A stretch of DNA of 64,000 nucleotides from a virus. Each line of letters opens with the position of its first letter. Position 1 is the stretch's first letter. The translations under genes and the position numbers were made by a program. The notes below the pieces were generated by a model. The model saw nothing but the letters and a program-made list of their open reading frames with translations. It was not told where the DNA came from and ran no database searches. Shown piece by piece: positions 50,812 through 58,777 of this stretch. The stretch lies in IMG/VR virus record IMGVR_UViG_3300017763_004709, positions 1 through 64,000 of that record; one strand, given 5' to 3'.

Positions 50812-51621
50812 ATGTCTAGCATAGTACTGGTTACTGGAGGTTTTGACCCTCTTCATTCTGGCCATATAGCTTACTTTAAAGAAGCTAAAAGGTTAGGACA
50901 AAAATTAGTGGTCGGACTAAATAGTGATGATTGGCTAACAAGAAAAAAAGGTAGACCCTTTATGAGCTGGTCTGAAAGAGCTGAGATACTTGAAAATATA
51001 AGCTGTATTGACAGAGTTATTAAATTTAATGACTTAGACGATACTGCTAATGACGCTATATATAAAACTTTAAAAATGTCTCCTGATAGTAGAATAATTT
51101 TTGCTAATGGAGGAGATAGATCTATAGGTAATACTCCTGAAGAAAAAACTTATGGAGGAGTACCTTGGGTTAGGTTTGAATGGGGAATAGGAGGAGAGAA
51201 TAAAGTAAATAGTTCTTCTTGGATTCTAGACAAATGGAAAACTCAAAAAACAGAAAGAGATTGGGGGTACTGGAGAGTTTTAGATGATAAACAACCAGCA
51301 TTACCTCAAAAGATAAAAGAGCTAGTTATTTATCCTAATTGTAGCTTATCTGATCAAAAACATTTAGATCGCTCAGAACATTGGTATGTATTAGAGGGAG
51401 ATTTACAAATAGAACTAGAATATCCAGATGCTACTTGGAAAACAATGATTCTTAGCCCTCATACTACTTTTGTTATACCTACTAATACTTGGCATAAAAC
51501 TACCAATATTGGTAGTTTTAACGCTCATGTTCTTGAAGTACAATACGGAACTAAATGTATTGAGTCAGACATTGAGCGAAGGCAGATACTTAATGAAAAG
51601 AATAAACGAGACGACATATAA
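50812..51621 (+). CDS. Nucleotidyltransferase-cupin fusion
   Basis: A 269-residue two-domain protein. Residues 1-150 form a cytidylyltransferase-like domain: VTGGFDPLHSGHIAYFKEA (HxGH type) and VGLNSDDWLTRKKGRPF. Residues about 160-260 form a cupin: SEHWYVLEGDLQIEL and TFVIPTNTWHKTTN. The fusion pairs sugar activation with a cupin isomerase or epimerase-like step. The fused order is unusual. It probably feeds the glycan genes. Confidence 0.75.
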   Translation: MSSIVLVTGGFDPLHSGHIAYFKEAKRLGQKLVVGLNSDDWLTRKKGRPFMSWSERAEILENISCIDRVIKFNDLDDTANDAIYKTLKMSPDSRIIFANGGDRSIGNTPEEKTYGGVPWVRFEWGIGGENKVNSSSWILDKWKTQKTERDWGYWRVLDDKQPALPQKIKELVIYPNCSLSDQKHLDRSEHWYVLEGDLQIELEYPDATWKTMILSPHTTFVIPTNTWHKTTNIGSFNAHVLEVQYGTKCIESDIERRQILNEKNKRDDI

Positions 51622-52087
51622 TCAGTCTACCTATCCTACAGAGGTAGAAAACTTAATAATAGAACATCTAGATAAGACAGATAAATTAATATTCAGCTGG
51701 GGAAGAGATAGTTCTACTTTTTGGCTAGCTAGACGATGTACTTCTATGTGTGTAGTAGAACATGATCTTGCATCCTTTAATGCAACAAAAGACTTTTTAT
51801 CTTTCAAAAACATTAATAATATAAAGACTAAGTATTCAAAAGAAAACTATGTAGATAGTATCAAAGAGTATCCAAGTAATATATTTGATACTATCATTAT
51901 AGATGAGCATGAAAAAGAAAAGTGTTTTGTGTCTGCAATATCAGAAGCTAGATCAGGAGGTATTATAATAGCTCCTTATCTCAATATAGATTTATTAGAA
52001 GAATACTCTAACAGAGTTAAAAGCTACTCATCTTTCTCAGGAAAAGGGTATATAAATGAAGAAACGGTTATTATCCGGAAAAAATAA
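51593..52087 (+). CDS. Class I SAM methyltransferase-like protein
   Basis: A 164-residue protein. IFSWGRDSSTFWLARRC (motif I-like, weak), CVVEHD (acidic residue at the end of strand 2) and FDTIIIDEHEK (motif post I), then GGIIIAPYL. The glycine loop is unusual, so SAM binding is not certain. ATG 51593 lies in the 3' end of the fusion gene; longer frames overlap too far. Confidence 0.5.
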   Translation: MKRINETTYNQSTYPTEVENLIIEHLDKTDKLIFSWGRDSSTFWLARRCTSMCVVEHDLASFNATKDFLSFKNINNIKTKYSKENYVDSIKEYPSNIFDTIIIDEHEKEKCFVSAISEARSGGIIIAPYLNIDLLEEYSNRVKSYSSFSGKGYINEETVIIRKK

Positions 52088-52463
52088 AACTATTCCTTTT
52101 ATACCTTTTTATATAAGAAGAGCAGGAGGATGGGTAATACCTACTGCTTATGATATATTTACAGATAAAAAAAGTTTAATCATTTTTTTAAAAGGTGCAT
52201 ATATAGATAGTAAATTATTAGTTCATTATGATGATTCTGATTTAATATCAAATTATAATAATACTTATTGTTGTTGTCCTAATGACTCTTATGTAATGAA
52301 TCAATGGGCTACCGACTTAAATATTAAAAATATAGATATGTTACCTGACGGTAATAAAGAGTTTTTTGACTATTTAGACTTACTAGAAAAAGAAACTCCT
52401 ATACGCCAAAAGGTAGAAATAAGTAATTCAGAAATAAAATATTTAGGAGATGTACGTGTCTAA
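52056..52463 (+). CDS. Peroxiredoxin-5-like protein lacking the peroxidatic Cys
   Basis: A 135-residue protein. DIFTDKKSLIIFLKGAYIDSKLL aligns by eye with the Prx5 strand and PGAFTPTC loop, but the catalytic Cys and Thr are missing. CCCPNDSYVMNQWATDL and IDMLPDGNKEFF match the conserved VNDxFVMxxW and LPDGNxEF motifs. It is therefore probably a non-peroxidase relative, perhaps a binding or chaperone protein. An active Prx5 is encoded at 63166. Adjacent to two glutaredoxin-like genes. Confidence 0.65.
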   Translation: MKKRLLSGKNKTIPFIPFYIRRAGGWVIPTAYDIFTDKKSLIIFLKGAYIDSKLLVHYDDSDLISNYNNTYCCCPNDSYVMNQWATDLNIKNIDMLPDGNKEFFDYLDLLEKETPIRQKVEISNSEIKYLGDVRV

Positions 52464-52716
52464 AGTTATAGTTTATTCTTTACCTAGCTGTATAGCATCT
52501 AATGATTTTATTATATACTGTAAGAGTAAGGTACGTGACTTAGAAACCTATGTAGTAAAAGACTCTTCGTGGCCTCAGATTAGGCATGATGTAACTATAG
52601 ACTCTTTAGAAAGTAAGTATAATAGAAAATTTTTTAGTTATCCTATTATATATATAAACAATCAATATGTAAATTCAATACAAGAAGCAAAGAAGATTAT
52701 AACAAAAGGACTATAA
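52450..52716 (+). CDS. Degenerate glutaredoxin-like protein
   Basis: An 88-residue protein. VIVYSLPSCIASNDF has the position of the glutaredoxin active site but only CIAS; SYPIIYINNQYVNSIQEAKK matches the cis-proline strand. A long insertion separates the two. Activity may be monothiol. Overlaps the Prx-like gene by 14 bases and stands directly before a normal glutaredoxin. Confidence 0.6.
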   Translation: MYVSKVIVYSLPSCIASNDFIIYCKSKVRDLETYVVKDSSWPQIRHDVTIDSLESKYNRKFFSYPIIYINNQYVNSIQEAKKIITKGL

Positions 52717-52717
52717 T

Positions 52718-52945
52718 ATGGATATACTTATATACTCTAAAACAAATTGTAACTTTTGTGTGAAGGCAAAAAATTTATTAAATGTAAAAAATCTAGAATT
52801 CACTGAGAAGGTACTAGATAAAGACTTCACTAAAGAACAATTATTAGAGATACTACCTAATGTAAAAACCTTGCCACAAATACAAATAAATGGCAAGCAT
52901 ATAGGCGGTTATAGAGAATTAGAAAGCTATTTAAATACTAATTAA
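52718..52945 (+). CDS. Glutaredoxin
   Basis: A 75-residue dithiol glutaredoxin. ILIYSKTNCNFCVKAKNLL has the CNFC active site, TLPQIQINGKHIGGYREL holds cis-Pro and the GG glutathione motif. It can donate electrons to the phage NrdA, whose C-terminus ends with CESC. Complete length for NrdH/Grx-type proteins. Third in a redox trio. Confidence 0.9.
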   Translation: MDILIYSKTNCNFCVKAKNLLNVKNLEFTEKVLDKDFTKEQLLEILPNVKTLPQIQINGKHIGGYRELESYLNTN

Positions 52946-52958
52946 TGTAACTTATTAG

Positions 52959-52987
52959 TTGCTTAATAGTTTATATTTAATTATTAT
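52959..52987 (+). promoter_or_regulatory. Promoter for a leaderless transcript
   Basis: TTGCTT, 17 bases, TATTAT ending six bases before ATG 52994, so transcription should begin at the start codon. Confidence 0.65.
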
Positions 52988-52993
52988 TGTATA

Positions 52994-53344
52994 ATGGAAA
53001 ATTTATTTAGCGCTTTTATACTATTGTTTTTTGTTATACTTCCTTTGGTAGCTATATTCAGCTTTACATCAAAGGTAACAAGTGGTATATATTACTGGGC
53101 AGATTCTCAGCACCCACAAGAAACCTACGATTACACAGAACAGCGGGCATTCCCAAAAACTACTACACCCCTTATTAAGGATTCTCCTCTAGTATTGAAA
53201 TACCCATTAGCAAAATCAGATAAAAATAAAATGGAAGATTATTTAGGGTACTCACTAGAATATGAAGATTCTAGTGAATTCAAAAACTTTTTAGATAATA
53301 ATGACTTTGATGTTAGGGAGCATTTAAAAGTTAAAAAAGGATGA
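52994..53344 (+). CDS. Single-pass membrane protein, 116 aa
   Basis: An N-terminal membrane helix (about 5-27, AFILLFFVILPLVAIFSF) and a hydrophilic tail rich in acidic residues toward the C-terminus. Unrecognised. No ribosome site is present before the ATG, in keeping with a leaderless mRNA from the promoter next to it. Confidence 0.55.
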   Translation: MENLFSAFILLFFVILPLVAIFSFTSKVTSGIYYWADSQHPQETYDYTEQRAFPKTTTPLIKDSPLVLKYPLAKSDKNKMEDYLGYSLEYEDSSEFKNFLDNNDFDVREHLKVKKG

Positions 53345-53348
53345 TTTT

Positions 53349-53558
53349 ATGTACAATAAAGAATTTAAACTAGATATAAGAGACATAGAAATAATTGAAC
53401 AAGCTCTAGAAGCTAAAGTAGCTCGTAGGGCTGCTTCTTTATTGATCGACTCCGACTCAAAAAAACAGTTAGAACTAAGAGAGATAAGAGAGTTATTAGG
53501 AAGAATTTCTTATCAAAAGAACTGGTACAGACCTAAAAAAGGATATATAAGTGGATGA
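53349..53558 (+). CDS. Hypothetical protein, 69 aa
   Basis: Helical protein (RDIEIIEQALEAKVARRAAS, then ELREIRELLGRISYQKNWYRP). The second half resembles short phage proteins with a helical hairpin. AAAGGATG lies upstream. Function unknown. Overlaps the next gene as ATGA. Confidence 0.55.
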   Translation: MYNKEFKLDIRDIEIIEQALEAKVARRAASLLIDSDSKKQLELREIRELLGRISYQKNWYRPKKGYISG

Positions 53559-53695
53559 GTATATATGTTAAAACAGGTTTCTATATTATATGTCTTACCT
53601 TTTCTATTATAGCTACTCAGCAGATGCTAACTTTTAGCGGAGAGGCTTTTAACGTCTTAACCTCTATAGGGCAAGAACTAGATAAATTACCTTGA
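53555..53695 (+). CDS. Small membrane peptide, 46 aa
   Basis: ATG 53555 overlaps the upstream stop as ATGA. One hydrophobic segment (FYIICLTFSIIAT) and a polar end. The TGA stop lies within the -35 box of the ligase promoter. Function unknown. Confidence 0.5.
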   Translation: MSIYVKTGFYIICLTFSIIATQQMLTFSGEAFNVLTSIGQELDKLP

Positions 53696-53720
53696 CAATT
53701 ATTAATAATTAAGATATAGT
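53692..53720 (+). promoter_or_regulatory. Promoter of the DNA ligase operon
   Basis: TTGACA, 17 bases, TATAGT, 23 bases before ATG 53744. The -35 is perfect and overlaps the stop codon of the preceding small gene. Confidence 0.75.
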
Positions 53721-53743
53721 AAGTATATACAAGAAAGGTTACT

Positions 53744-55483
53744 ATGAAACAAGATTATAATTCTCTGCTAAATACAGTTAAGCATCATTCTAAACTGTAT
53801 TATGACGATAACGCCCCTATATTATCTGACTATGAATATGATCAGCTATATGACAGACTGAGTTCTATAGAGCTTAGACAAGGATGGGCAGACTCGTCTA
53901 GCCCTACAGTAAGAGTAGGAAACTCTAAAGGTAAAATTAAGCACCCTTTCCCTTTATACTCTTTAAAAAAAGTATATGAACAAGATGAAATAGATCCCGA
54001 ATTTATAATTGAGACTATAAAAATCGATGGAACTAACCTGTCTGTAACTTACGATGAAAAAGGTAATTTACTTCATGCACTTACTAGAGGTGATGGAGAG
54101 TTTGGTGAAAATGTAACTCATCTAGTAGATTATATTGCTTCTATACCTCTTACTGTTCCTGCACAAAACAAAATAATTACTGTTATAGGAGAAGTAGTAA
54201 CTGATAAAGAAAACGTACAAAACTTTAGAAACTTTGTAAGCGGTTCTCTCGGTATAAAAAACGCTGAGGAGATTATAGATAGATCTTTACGTTTTATAGT
54301 TCATGACGTTGCAGGTATAGAAGAAGATTATTCTATAAGAGTTAAGAGTCTTCACAGTTTCGGGTTTGTATCTACTTTCAATTGGGATTGCTCTTCTTAT
54401 CCTAGTGATGGTATTGTTTATCGAGTAGACTCCTATAAAAGAGAAAAATTATTAGGAACAACCTCTAAATATCCTAGATATGCTGTAGCCTTAAAAACTA
54501 GAGGGGCTATGACAGCAGTAACTACCATTCAAGATATTTTTTGGAGTATTGGTAGAACAGGAGTTGTTACTCCTGTAGCAGTAGTAGATCCTGTAAATAT
54601 TGACGATGCTACTATATCTAGAGTAATACTTCATAATATTGACTTCATAGAACAACACGAGCTTGGACTGGGAGATGAAATACTTATTGAAAGACAAATT
54701 ACTCCACAATTCGTAAAGGTGCTATCTAAATCTAAATTTGCTAGATTCTGTGTAGCAGATGCAGAAAAAAAACTAGGGCTAAAACTATATAGAGAAGGTC
54801 CTAAACTTTTTACTTCTGCTAAAGACGGTAACAAATCTGTAGAGTATTTTGTTAAACAGCTAGGCATTAAAGGCTTAGGCCCTGCATGGATTCAAAAATT
54901 AGATTTAACTCATCCTAATGACTTATTTAAGGAAGAAGTTCCTTGGGAACATATGGGTAAAAACGGTGAAAAAGTATTAGAAGAGCTATCTAGACCTAAA
55001 GAGTACTACTCTGTATTAGGAGCTTTAGGCATACCTGGAGTGGGCAAAAATACTGCTAAGCGTATTACTCAAAAAATACCTTCCTTTGATAGATTAAGAG
55101 AAATAGAGTATGAAGATATTAACGGAATAGGGCCTAAAACAGTTGATAGCATACTGGCCTGGTTAGATGTTAATGAGTCCTGGGTTAAGAGCTTACCTTA
55201 TTCTCTAACGGCTTCTACTTTTGTAGAAGAGGCTACTAATAACTTAACAGTAGCTGTATCAGGTAAGCTAGACATGACAAAGCAAGATTTATCAGATCAT
55301 TTACAAGATCTTAATATAGTGCTCAAAGATAGAGTAACTAAAGATATAGATTATTTAATTAGCTCTGGAGAAGAAACTTCTAAAGTAGCTAAAGCTAGAC
55401 AGTATAATATTCCTATTATAAATTACTGGCAGAATAAAAAATACATCTTAAGAGGAGAGCTAACTCATGGCGGAAGTTATTGA
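53744..55483 (+). CDS. ligA: NAD-dependent DNA ligase without zinc finger
   Basis: A 579-residue LigA. The Ia-like start HHSKLYYDDNAPILSDYEYD binds NMN; the adenylation motif IKIDGTNLS holds the catalytic Lys near residue 95; an OB domain follows. The four-cysteine zinc finger is missing (one Cys in that region). Helix-hairpin-helix repeats (LGIPGVGKNTAKRI, DINGIGPKTVDSIL) and a BRCT domain (VAVSGKLD...VTKDIDYLI) close the protein. About 90 residues shorter than bacterial forms. It seals nicks in phage DNA. Confidence 0.93.
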   Translation: MKQDYNSLLNTVKHHSKLYYDDNAPILSDYEYDQLYDRLSSIELRQGWADSSSPTVRVGNSKGKIKHPFPLYSLKKVYEQDEIDPEFIIETIKIDGTNLSVTYDEKGNLLHALTRGDGEFGENVTHLVDYIASIPLTVPAQNKIITVIGEVVTDKENVQNFRNFVSGSLGIKNAEEIIDRSLRFIVHDVAGIEEDYSIRVKSLHSFGFVSTFNWDCSSYPSDGIVYRVDSYKREKLLGTTSKYPRYAVALKTRGAMTAVTTIQDIFWSIGRTGVVTPVAVVDPVNIDDATISRVILHNIDFIEQHELGLGDEILIERQITPQFVKVLSKSKFARFCVADAEKKLGLKLYREGPKLFTSAKDGNKSVEYFVKQLGIKGLGPAWIQKLDLTHPNDLFKEEVPWEHMGKNGEKVLEELSRPKEYYSVLGALGIPGVGKNTAKRITQKIPSFDRLREIEYEDINGIGPKTVDSILAWLDVNESWVKSLPYSLTASTFVEEATNNLTVAVSGKLDMTKQDLSDHLQDLNIVLKDRVTKDIDYLISSGEETSKVAKARQYNIPIINYWQNKKYILRGELTHGGSY

Positions 55484-55805
55484 TTTTTTACAGAGATCTA
55501 AACAAATAAAGCAATCTTATATAGACGAAGATATAGATATAGAAGATGCTAAGGTAATAAGTAAAGACATATTTTATGAAACCTTAATGACTTTAGAGGA
55601 GTTAGGCTATTCTCCTAACCAAAATTCTCAGTTATTAAAAGATTTAGAAGCTTTATGTTTTATATCTTGTGCTATGATATTTAGAGCGCATAACAATAAA
55701 CATCCTGCTAATAGACTACTAGATGCAGCTTTTAAAGACTTAGAAAATACTATAGAAGTTGTGGGAGAATCTTTACATGCCGAAAATGATAATAAGATTC
55801 AGTGA
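55467..55805 (+). CDS. Hypothetical protein, 112 aa
   Basis: Acidic helical protein opening MAEVIDFLQRSKQ, which resembles short phage proteins near ligases and gp-32-type genes. Overlaps the ligase by 17 bases. No motif recognised. Confidence 0.55.
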   Translation: MAEVIDFLQRSKQIKQSYIDEDIDIEDAKVISKDIFYETLMTLEELGYSPNQNSQLLKDLEALCFISCAMIFRAHNNKHPANRLLDAAFKDLENTIEVVGESLHAENDNKIQ

Positions 55806-56046
55806 TTCTGGATTAACTAAGCAAGAAGCTAAAGAATTTGCGACTGAGCATAATGCAGATCTATCTGCGTATCGTAATGATAGTAAATCTAAACAATCTT
55901 TTCTTGACTTAACACTAGAAGACCATTATTATGGTAACGAAGTTTTAGAAATGTATAGTGATCAGGCGCAAGGTTATCTTCAGTTTGATGACGGTACCGT
56001 TAGTAGACACTTTATAAGACGAGAAAGAAATTTTACTGAAGATTAG
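55777..56046 (+). CDS. Hypothetical protein, 89 aa
   Basis: ATG 55777 has GGGAG upstream and overlaps the preceding gene by 29 bases. The protein reads IIRFSDSGLTKQEAKEFA, then YYGNEVLEMYSDQAQ. Small alpha/beta protein, unrecognised. Confidence 0.5.
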   Translation: MPKMIIRFSDSGLTKQEAKEFATEHNADLSAYRNDSKSKQSFLDLTLEDHYYGNEVLEMYSDQAQGYLQFDDGTVSRHFIRRERNFTED

Positions 56047-56064
56047 TACAAAAGGATGAACAAT

Positions 56065-56334
56065 ATGTATAATTTAATTAAAAACTTAACTACTAAAGAA
56101 GAAGTTAAAAAAGTATTAAGAGCAAATGATGCTGGAGCCTCTTTAGAAAAAAGCTTAACTGATAGGTGGTTAGCAGAAAAAGAAGCAGCAGATATTGCAG
56201 CAGAGCAAAAAACTATTGCCCCCACACAGAATGTAGTAAAAAAAGCTACATTAGCTGCAGATAAATTGGTAACTACTAAGGTTTCTGAGAGTATTACAGA
56301 GTATAAAATGCCTAAAGAAACTGACCCCGAATAA
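56065..56334 (+). CDS. Hypothetical protein, 89 aa
   Basis: ATG 56065 with AAAAGG at normal distance; an ATG nine bases earlier sits directly on the ribosome site. Helical, Lys/Ala/Glu-rich protein with SLTDRWLAEKEAADIAAEQK. Unrecognised. Confidence 0.5.
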   Translation: MYNLIKNLTTKEEVKKVLRANDAGASLEKSLTDRWLAEKEAADIAAEQKTIAPTQNVVKKATLAADKLVTTKVSESITEYKMPKETDPE

Positions 56335-56355
56335 CTTACTAATTTAACTTTTTTA

Positions 56356-56384
56356 TTTACATAAACTTATTTATTTGATATATT
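56356..56384 (+). promoter_or_regulatory. Promoter of the HSP20 operon
   Basis: TTTACA, 17 bases, TATATT, with a long leader (about 120 bases) before ATG 56509. Confidence 0.6.
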
Positions 56385-56389
56385 TATTA

Positions 56390-56508
56390 TAGTTTCTTTT
56401 AGTGTTGTCTTCGGAGACCTAAAACAAACTACTAGCCCTATAGGGCAACAAGCAGTAATAAACAAGAATACTGCTATTATAATCTTGCTTATTAAAAGGA
56501 GAAAATTA
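56390..56508 (+). promoter_or_regulatory. Structured 5' leader of the HSP20 operon
   Basis: Contains a strong short hairpin GCCC-TATA-GGGC region (56436-56449), the dyad AGCAGTA / TACTGCT (near 56450-56474) and possible pairing CAAGA / TCTTG close to the ribosome site. A leader of this kind before a heat-shock gene might act as a thermosensor. This is inferred and not shown. Confidence 0.35.
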
Positions 56509-56730
56509 ATGATGAGTTCGTATATAACAGATTGGGGAATTGATTCCCTTCAAAATACAAAAAAATACTATGTAGATGCATTAGTAAAGGAAGAGTCTTT
56601 ATCAAAACCTTTACACTCATTTATAGACGCCCAAACAGAGTTTACTAAATCTGCATTTAAGTCTGTAGACTTATTTGTTCAAGCTTTAGGAGAGTCAGCA
56701 CAAAGTTTTGCTAAAGGAGGTCTAAAATGA
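56509..56730 (+). CDS. Hypothetical protein, 73 aa, in HSP20 operon
   Basis: ATG 56509 with AAAGGAG. Helical protein (TEFTKSAFKSVDLFVQALGES) that recalls phasin-like or chaperone-associated helices, but not enough for a family call. Overlaps hsp20 as ATGA. Confidence 0.5.
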   Translation: MMSSYITDWGIDSLQNTKKYYVDALVKEESLSKPLHSFIDAQTEFTKSAFKSVDLFVQALGESAQSFAKGGLK

Positions 56731-57161
56731 ATATGAGAAATGCTTCTTTATTAGATATCAATAAATTTACCCCCTATGCGGTAGGATTTGATCGTCTTTT
56801 CGATCAGATGAATAAGTATTTAGACAACCAGGCACAAAGTACTGGGTATCCTCCGTATAATATAACTAATGTCAATAATCAATATACTATTGAGATAGCC
56901 TTAGCGGGAGTATCTAAAGAAGATATTGATATGGTAGTCACTGATAATGTACTATCTATTTCGTATAAACCTGATCAAAGTGATAATAACGCCGATTCGT
57001 GGGTGTACAGAGGTATAGCTAATAGAGGATTTACCCGTAAGTTTACTATTGCAGACGACATAGAAGTAAAAGACGCTCGTATGAGTAATGGATTACTTAG
57101 CGTGGTACTAGAAAGAATAGTTCCAGACACTAAAAAACCAAAAAAAATTGATATTTCGTAA
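56727..57161 (+). CDS. Small heat-shock protein HSP20/IbpA-like
   Basis: A 144-residue alpha-crystallin protein. N-terminal PYAVGFDRLFDQMNKYL is the IbpA start; PPYNITNVNNQYTIEIALAG begins the crystallin domain, ending with MSNGLLSVVLERIVP (the GxLxxxxP). HSP20 holds unfolded proteins; marine T4-like phages also carry it. It works in the same operon as a 73-residue partner and behind a long leader. Confidence 0.92.
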   Translation: MNMRNASLLDINKFTPYAVGFDRLFDQMNKYLDNQAQSTGYPPYNITNVNNQYTIEIALAGVSKEDIDMVVTDNVLSISYKPDQSDNNADSWVYRGIANRGFTRKFTIADDIEVKDARMSNGLLSVVLERIVPDTKKPKKIDIS

Positions 57162-57176
57162 AAATAAATAACAAGT

Positions 57177-57200
57177 AAGGGTCCCTATTAGGGGGCCCTT
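57177..57200 (+). terminator. Possible terminator hairpin after HSP20
   Basis: AAGGGTCCC / GGGGCCCTT nine-pair stem (one G-U) with a short loop. Only a weak T-run follows, so it may end or merely protect the transcript. Confidence 0.5.
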
Positions 57201-57225
57201 ATCTATAACTTATAATGAGTATTCT

Positions 57226-57552
57226 ATGATAAAAAAACACTTTTCAGACTTAGACAGATTAATGTTCACTAGAGAGAATAAGTATACTAAATCTTTTAAT
57301 AAAGATAAAACTTCTTCTCCTATAATGTATCAAGTACTTAAATTTATAGACTTAGAACATCCTAATATTAAAAAAATATTAAATTGGTGCTCAGAGAACT
57401 GTAAATTTAGATATGATATATGTCAGTGGCATTTAGGATATGATAATAATATATTTTTAAGATTCCACTCTAAGGAAGACTATAACAACTTTTATACTTT
57501 TTATGATTCTAACTTTTTTTCTAGAATAGACGTTAGAATAGGAGACAGATAA
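57226..57552 (+). CDS. Hypothetical protein, 108 aa
   Basis: Basic alpha/beta protein ending FFSRIDVRIGDR. Contains DICQWHLGYDNNIFLRFHS. Unrecognised. Start ATG at 57226, after TTATAATGAG without a clear ribosome site. Confidence 0.5.
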   Translation: MIKKHFSDLDRLMFTRENKYTKSFNKDKTSSPIMYQVLKFIDLEHPNIKKILNWCSENCKFRYDICQWHLGYDNNIFLRFHSKEDYNNFYTFYDSNFFSRIDVRIGDR

Positions 57553-57553
57553 A

Positions 57554-57901
57554 TTGGAAACTAATATTGTTAACTCACAGCAAATGCTTCAAGGAAACTC
57601 TAGTATGCCTATGAATGAAGGTGATAAGTCTGTACAAGGTAATTCAAAAAACATGCCTTTTAATCCTAATACTTTTCCTAATGCAGAAAATATCAGACCC
57701 CCAAATACAGAAGAAAGAAGAGTAGTAGAACCCTCTACTCGAGCAGCTGTTATATTGAAAAAGTTTCAAGAGCTGCAATATATGTGGAAAGATTATAACA
57801 GTAAACTAAACGATAGGAGTTACGCAGAAAAAGCCTATCTAAGAGAAGAGTATGCTTTAAAATTAAGCGGTCGAGAATCAACAGTAGATATTAGTGTGTA
57901 A
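57554..57901 (+). CDS. Hypothetical protein, 115 aa, TTG start
   Basis: TTG start with AGGAG nine bases upstream. The N-terminal half is Asn/Pro/Gln-rich and disordered; the C-terminal half is helical (RAAVILKKFQELQYMWKDY). Ends one base before the methyltransferase start (TAAATG). Possibly a virion scaffold-like protein, unproven. Confidence 0.5.
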   Translation: METNIVNSQQMLQGNSSMPMNEGDKSVQGNSKNMPFNPNTFPNAENIRPPNTEERRVVEPSTRAAVILKKFQELQYMWKDYNSKLNDRSYAEKAYLREEYALKLSGRESTVDISV

Positions 57902-58408
57902 ATGAAAATAATAAATTTTGAAAATAAACAGTATCCTGCTTTTCAAGCTACTGGAAATGCAGCTAGATTTGCTATTCCTTTTGCTAAAGAGCTTATAGGA
58001 TTAGACAAAGTAGGTTATGATATAGGGTGTATGAAAAAAGAATGGTCTTATCCAGGGTCTATAAATATAGACATAGATATAGACGACCCTTGGGACGCCT
58101 ATAATTTACCTGATTTAGAAGTAGATTATATATTTTCTTCTCACTGCTTAGAGCACTTGCCTGATTGGGTAGGAGCTTTAGACTATTGGAATTCTAAACT
58201 AAAAATAGGAGGAATTTTATTTTTGTATCTACCTCATAAGAGTCAGAAATACTGGAATCCTTGGAACAATAGAAAACATTATCACATGTTTTCTTCTTCA
58301 CAGTTTAATAAATATTTTAAAAGTAAAAGTAAAAACTGGACTAATACATTTGTAACAAAAGGTCATGATTTAAATAACAGCTTCTACTGTGTAGCAAAAA
58401 AATACTGA
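57902..58408 (+). CDS. SAM-dependent methyltransferase
   Basis: A 168-residue class I methyltransferase of type 11. INIDIDIDDPWDAYNLP (acidic end of strand 2), VDYIFSSHCLEHLPDWVGAL (motif with HxxEH) and KIGGILFLYLPH are visible. It probably acts on a sugar or small molecule; related forms go with glycan genes. The first glycine-rich motif (YDIGCMKKEW) is short. Confidence 0.8.
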   Translation: MKIINFENKQYPAFQATGNAARFAIPFAKELIGLDKVGYDIGCMKKEWSYPGSINIDIDIDDPWDAYNLPDLEVDYIFSSHCLEHLPDWVGALDYWNSKLKIGGILFLYLPHKSQKYWNPWNNRKHYHMFSSSQFNKYFKSKSKNWTNTFVTKGHDLNNSFYCVAKKY

Positions 58409-58414
58409 TAGTAT

Positions 58415-58443
58415 TTGCATAGATACTTATTAAATGTTAATAT
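58415..58443 (+). promoter_or_regulatory. Promoter, TTGCAT-17-TAATAT
   Basis: Upstream of ATG 58471 by 27 bases, with GAGG between. Same form as several other sites in the window. Confidence 0.6.
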
Positions 58444-58470
58444 ATAATATAGCATTTAATGAGGTAACTA

Positions 58471-58767
58471 ATGTACGCAGTGAAAAAACTAAATAAAAGC
58501 AATTTTGAAGTTGTTAATATATTAGAAGAGCCTAAAACTTACAAAGTTAGTAAAAATACACAAGGACACTATCAGTGTGATTGTATGGGTTTTGCTAGAC
58601 AAAAAAATAAATTAGAACACAAGCATTGTTTAATGGTACAAGTTCTAGAAGATTTAGACTATGATAGCTTTGTGCTTGATACAGATAGAGAATGGAAAAT
58701 TGTATCAGCACATACTATGCAAGATGCTATAGACAGTATAGAATCTTTTATTGATAGCTTAATGTGA
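58471..58767 (+). CDS. SWIM-like zinc-finger protein
   Basis: A 98-residue protein. YQCDCMGFARQKNKLEHKHCLMV has the CxC...(K)HC form of a SWIM finger. SWIM domains bind DNA or proteins. It resembles small SWIM proteins found in several large marine phages. Its own promoter stands just upstream. Confidence 0.6.
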   Translation: MYAVKKLNKSNFEVVNILEEPKTYKVSKNTQGHYQCDCMGFARQKNKLEHKHCLMVQVLEDLDYDSFVLDTDREWKIVSAHTMQDAIDSIESFIDSLM

Positions 58768-58777
58768 AGAGGAAAAT

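Noticed and set aside
54491-54867. Minus-strand frames opposite ligA
   Set aside because: They lie within a well-conserved ligase and show no ribosome sites or motifs.
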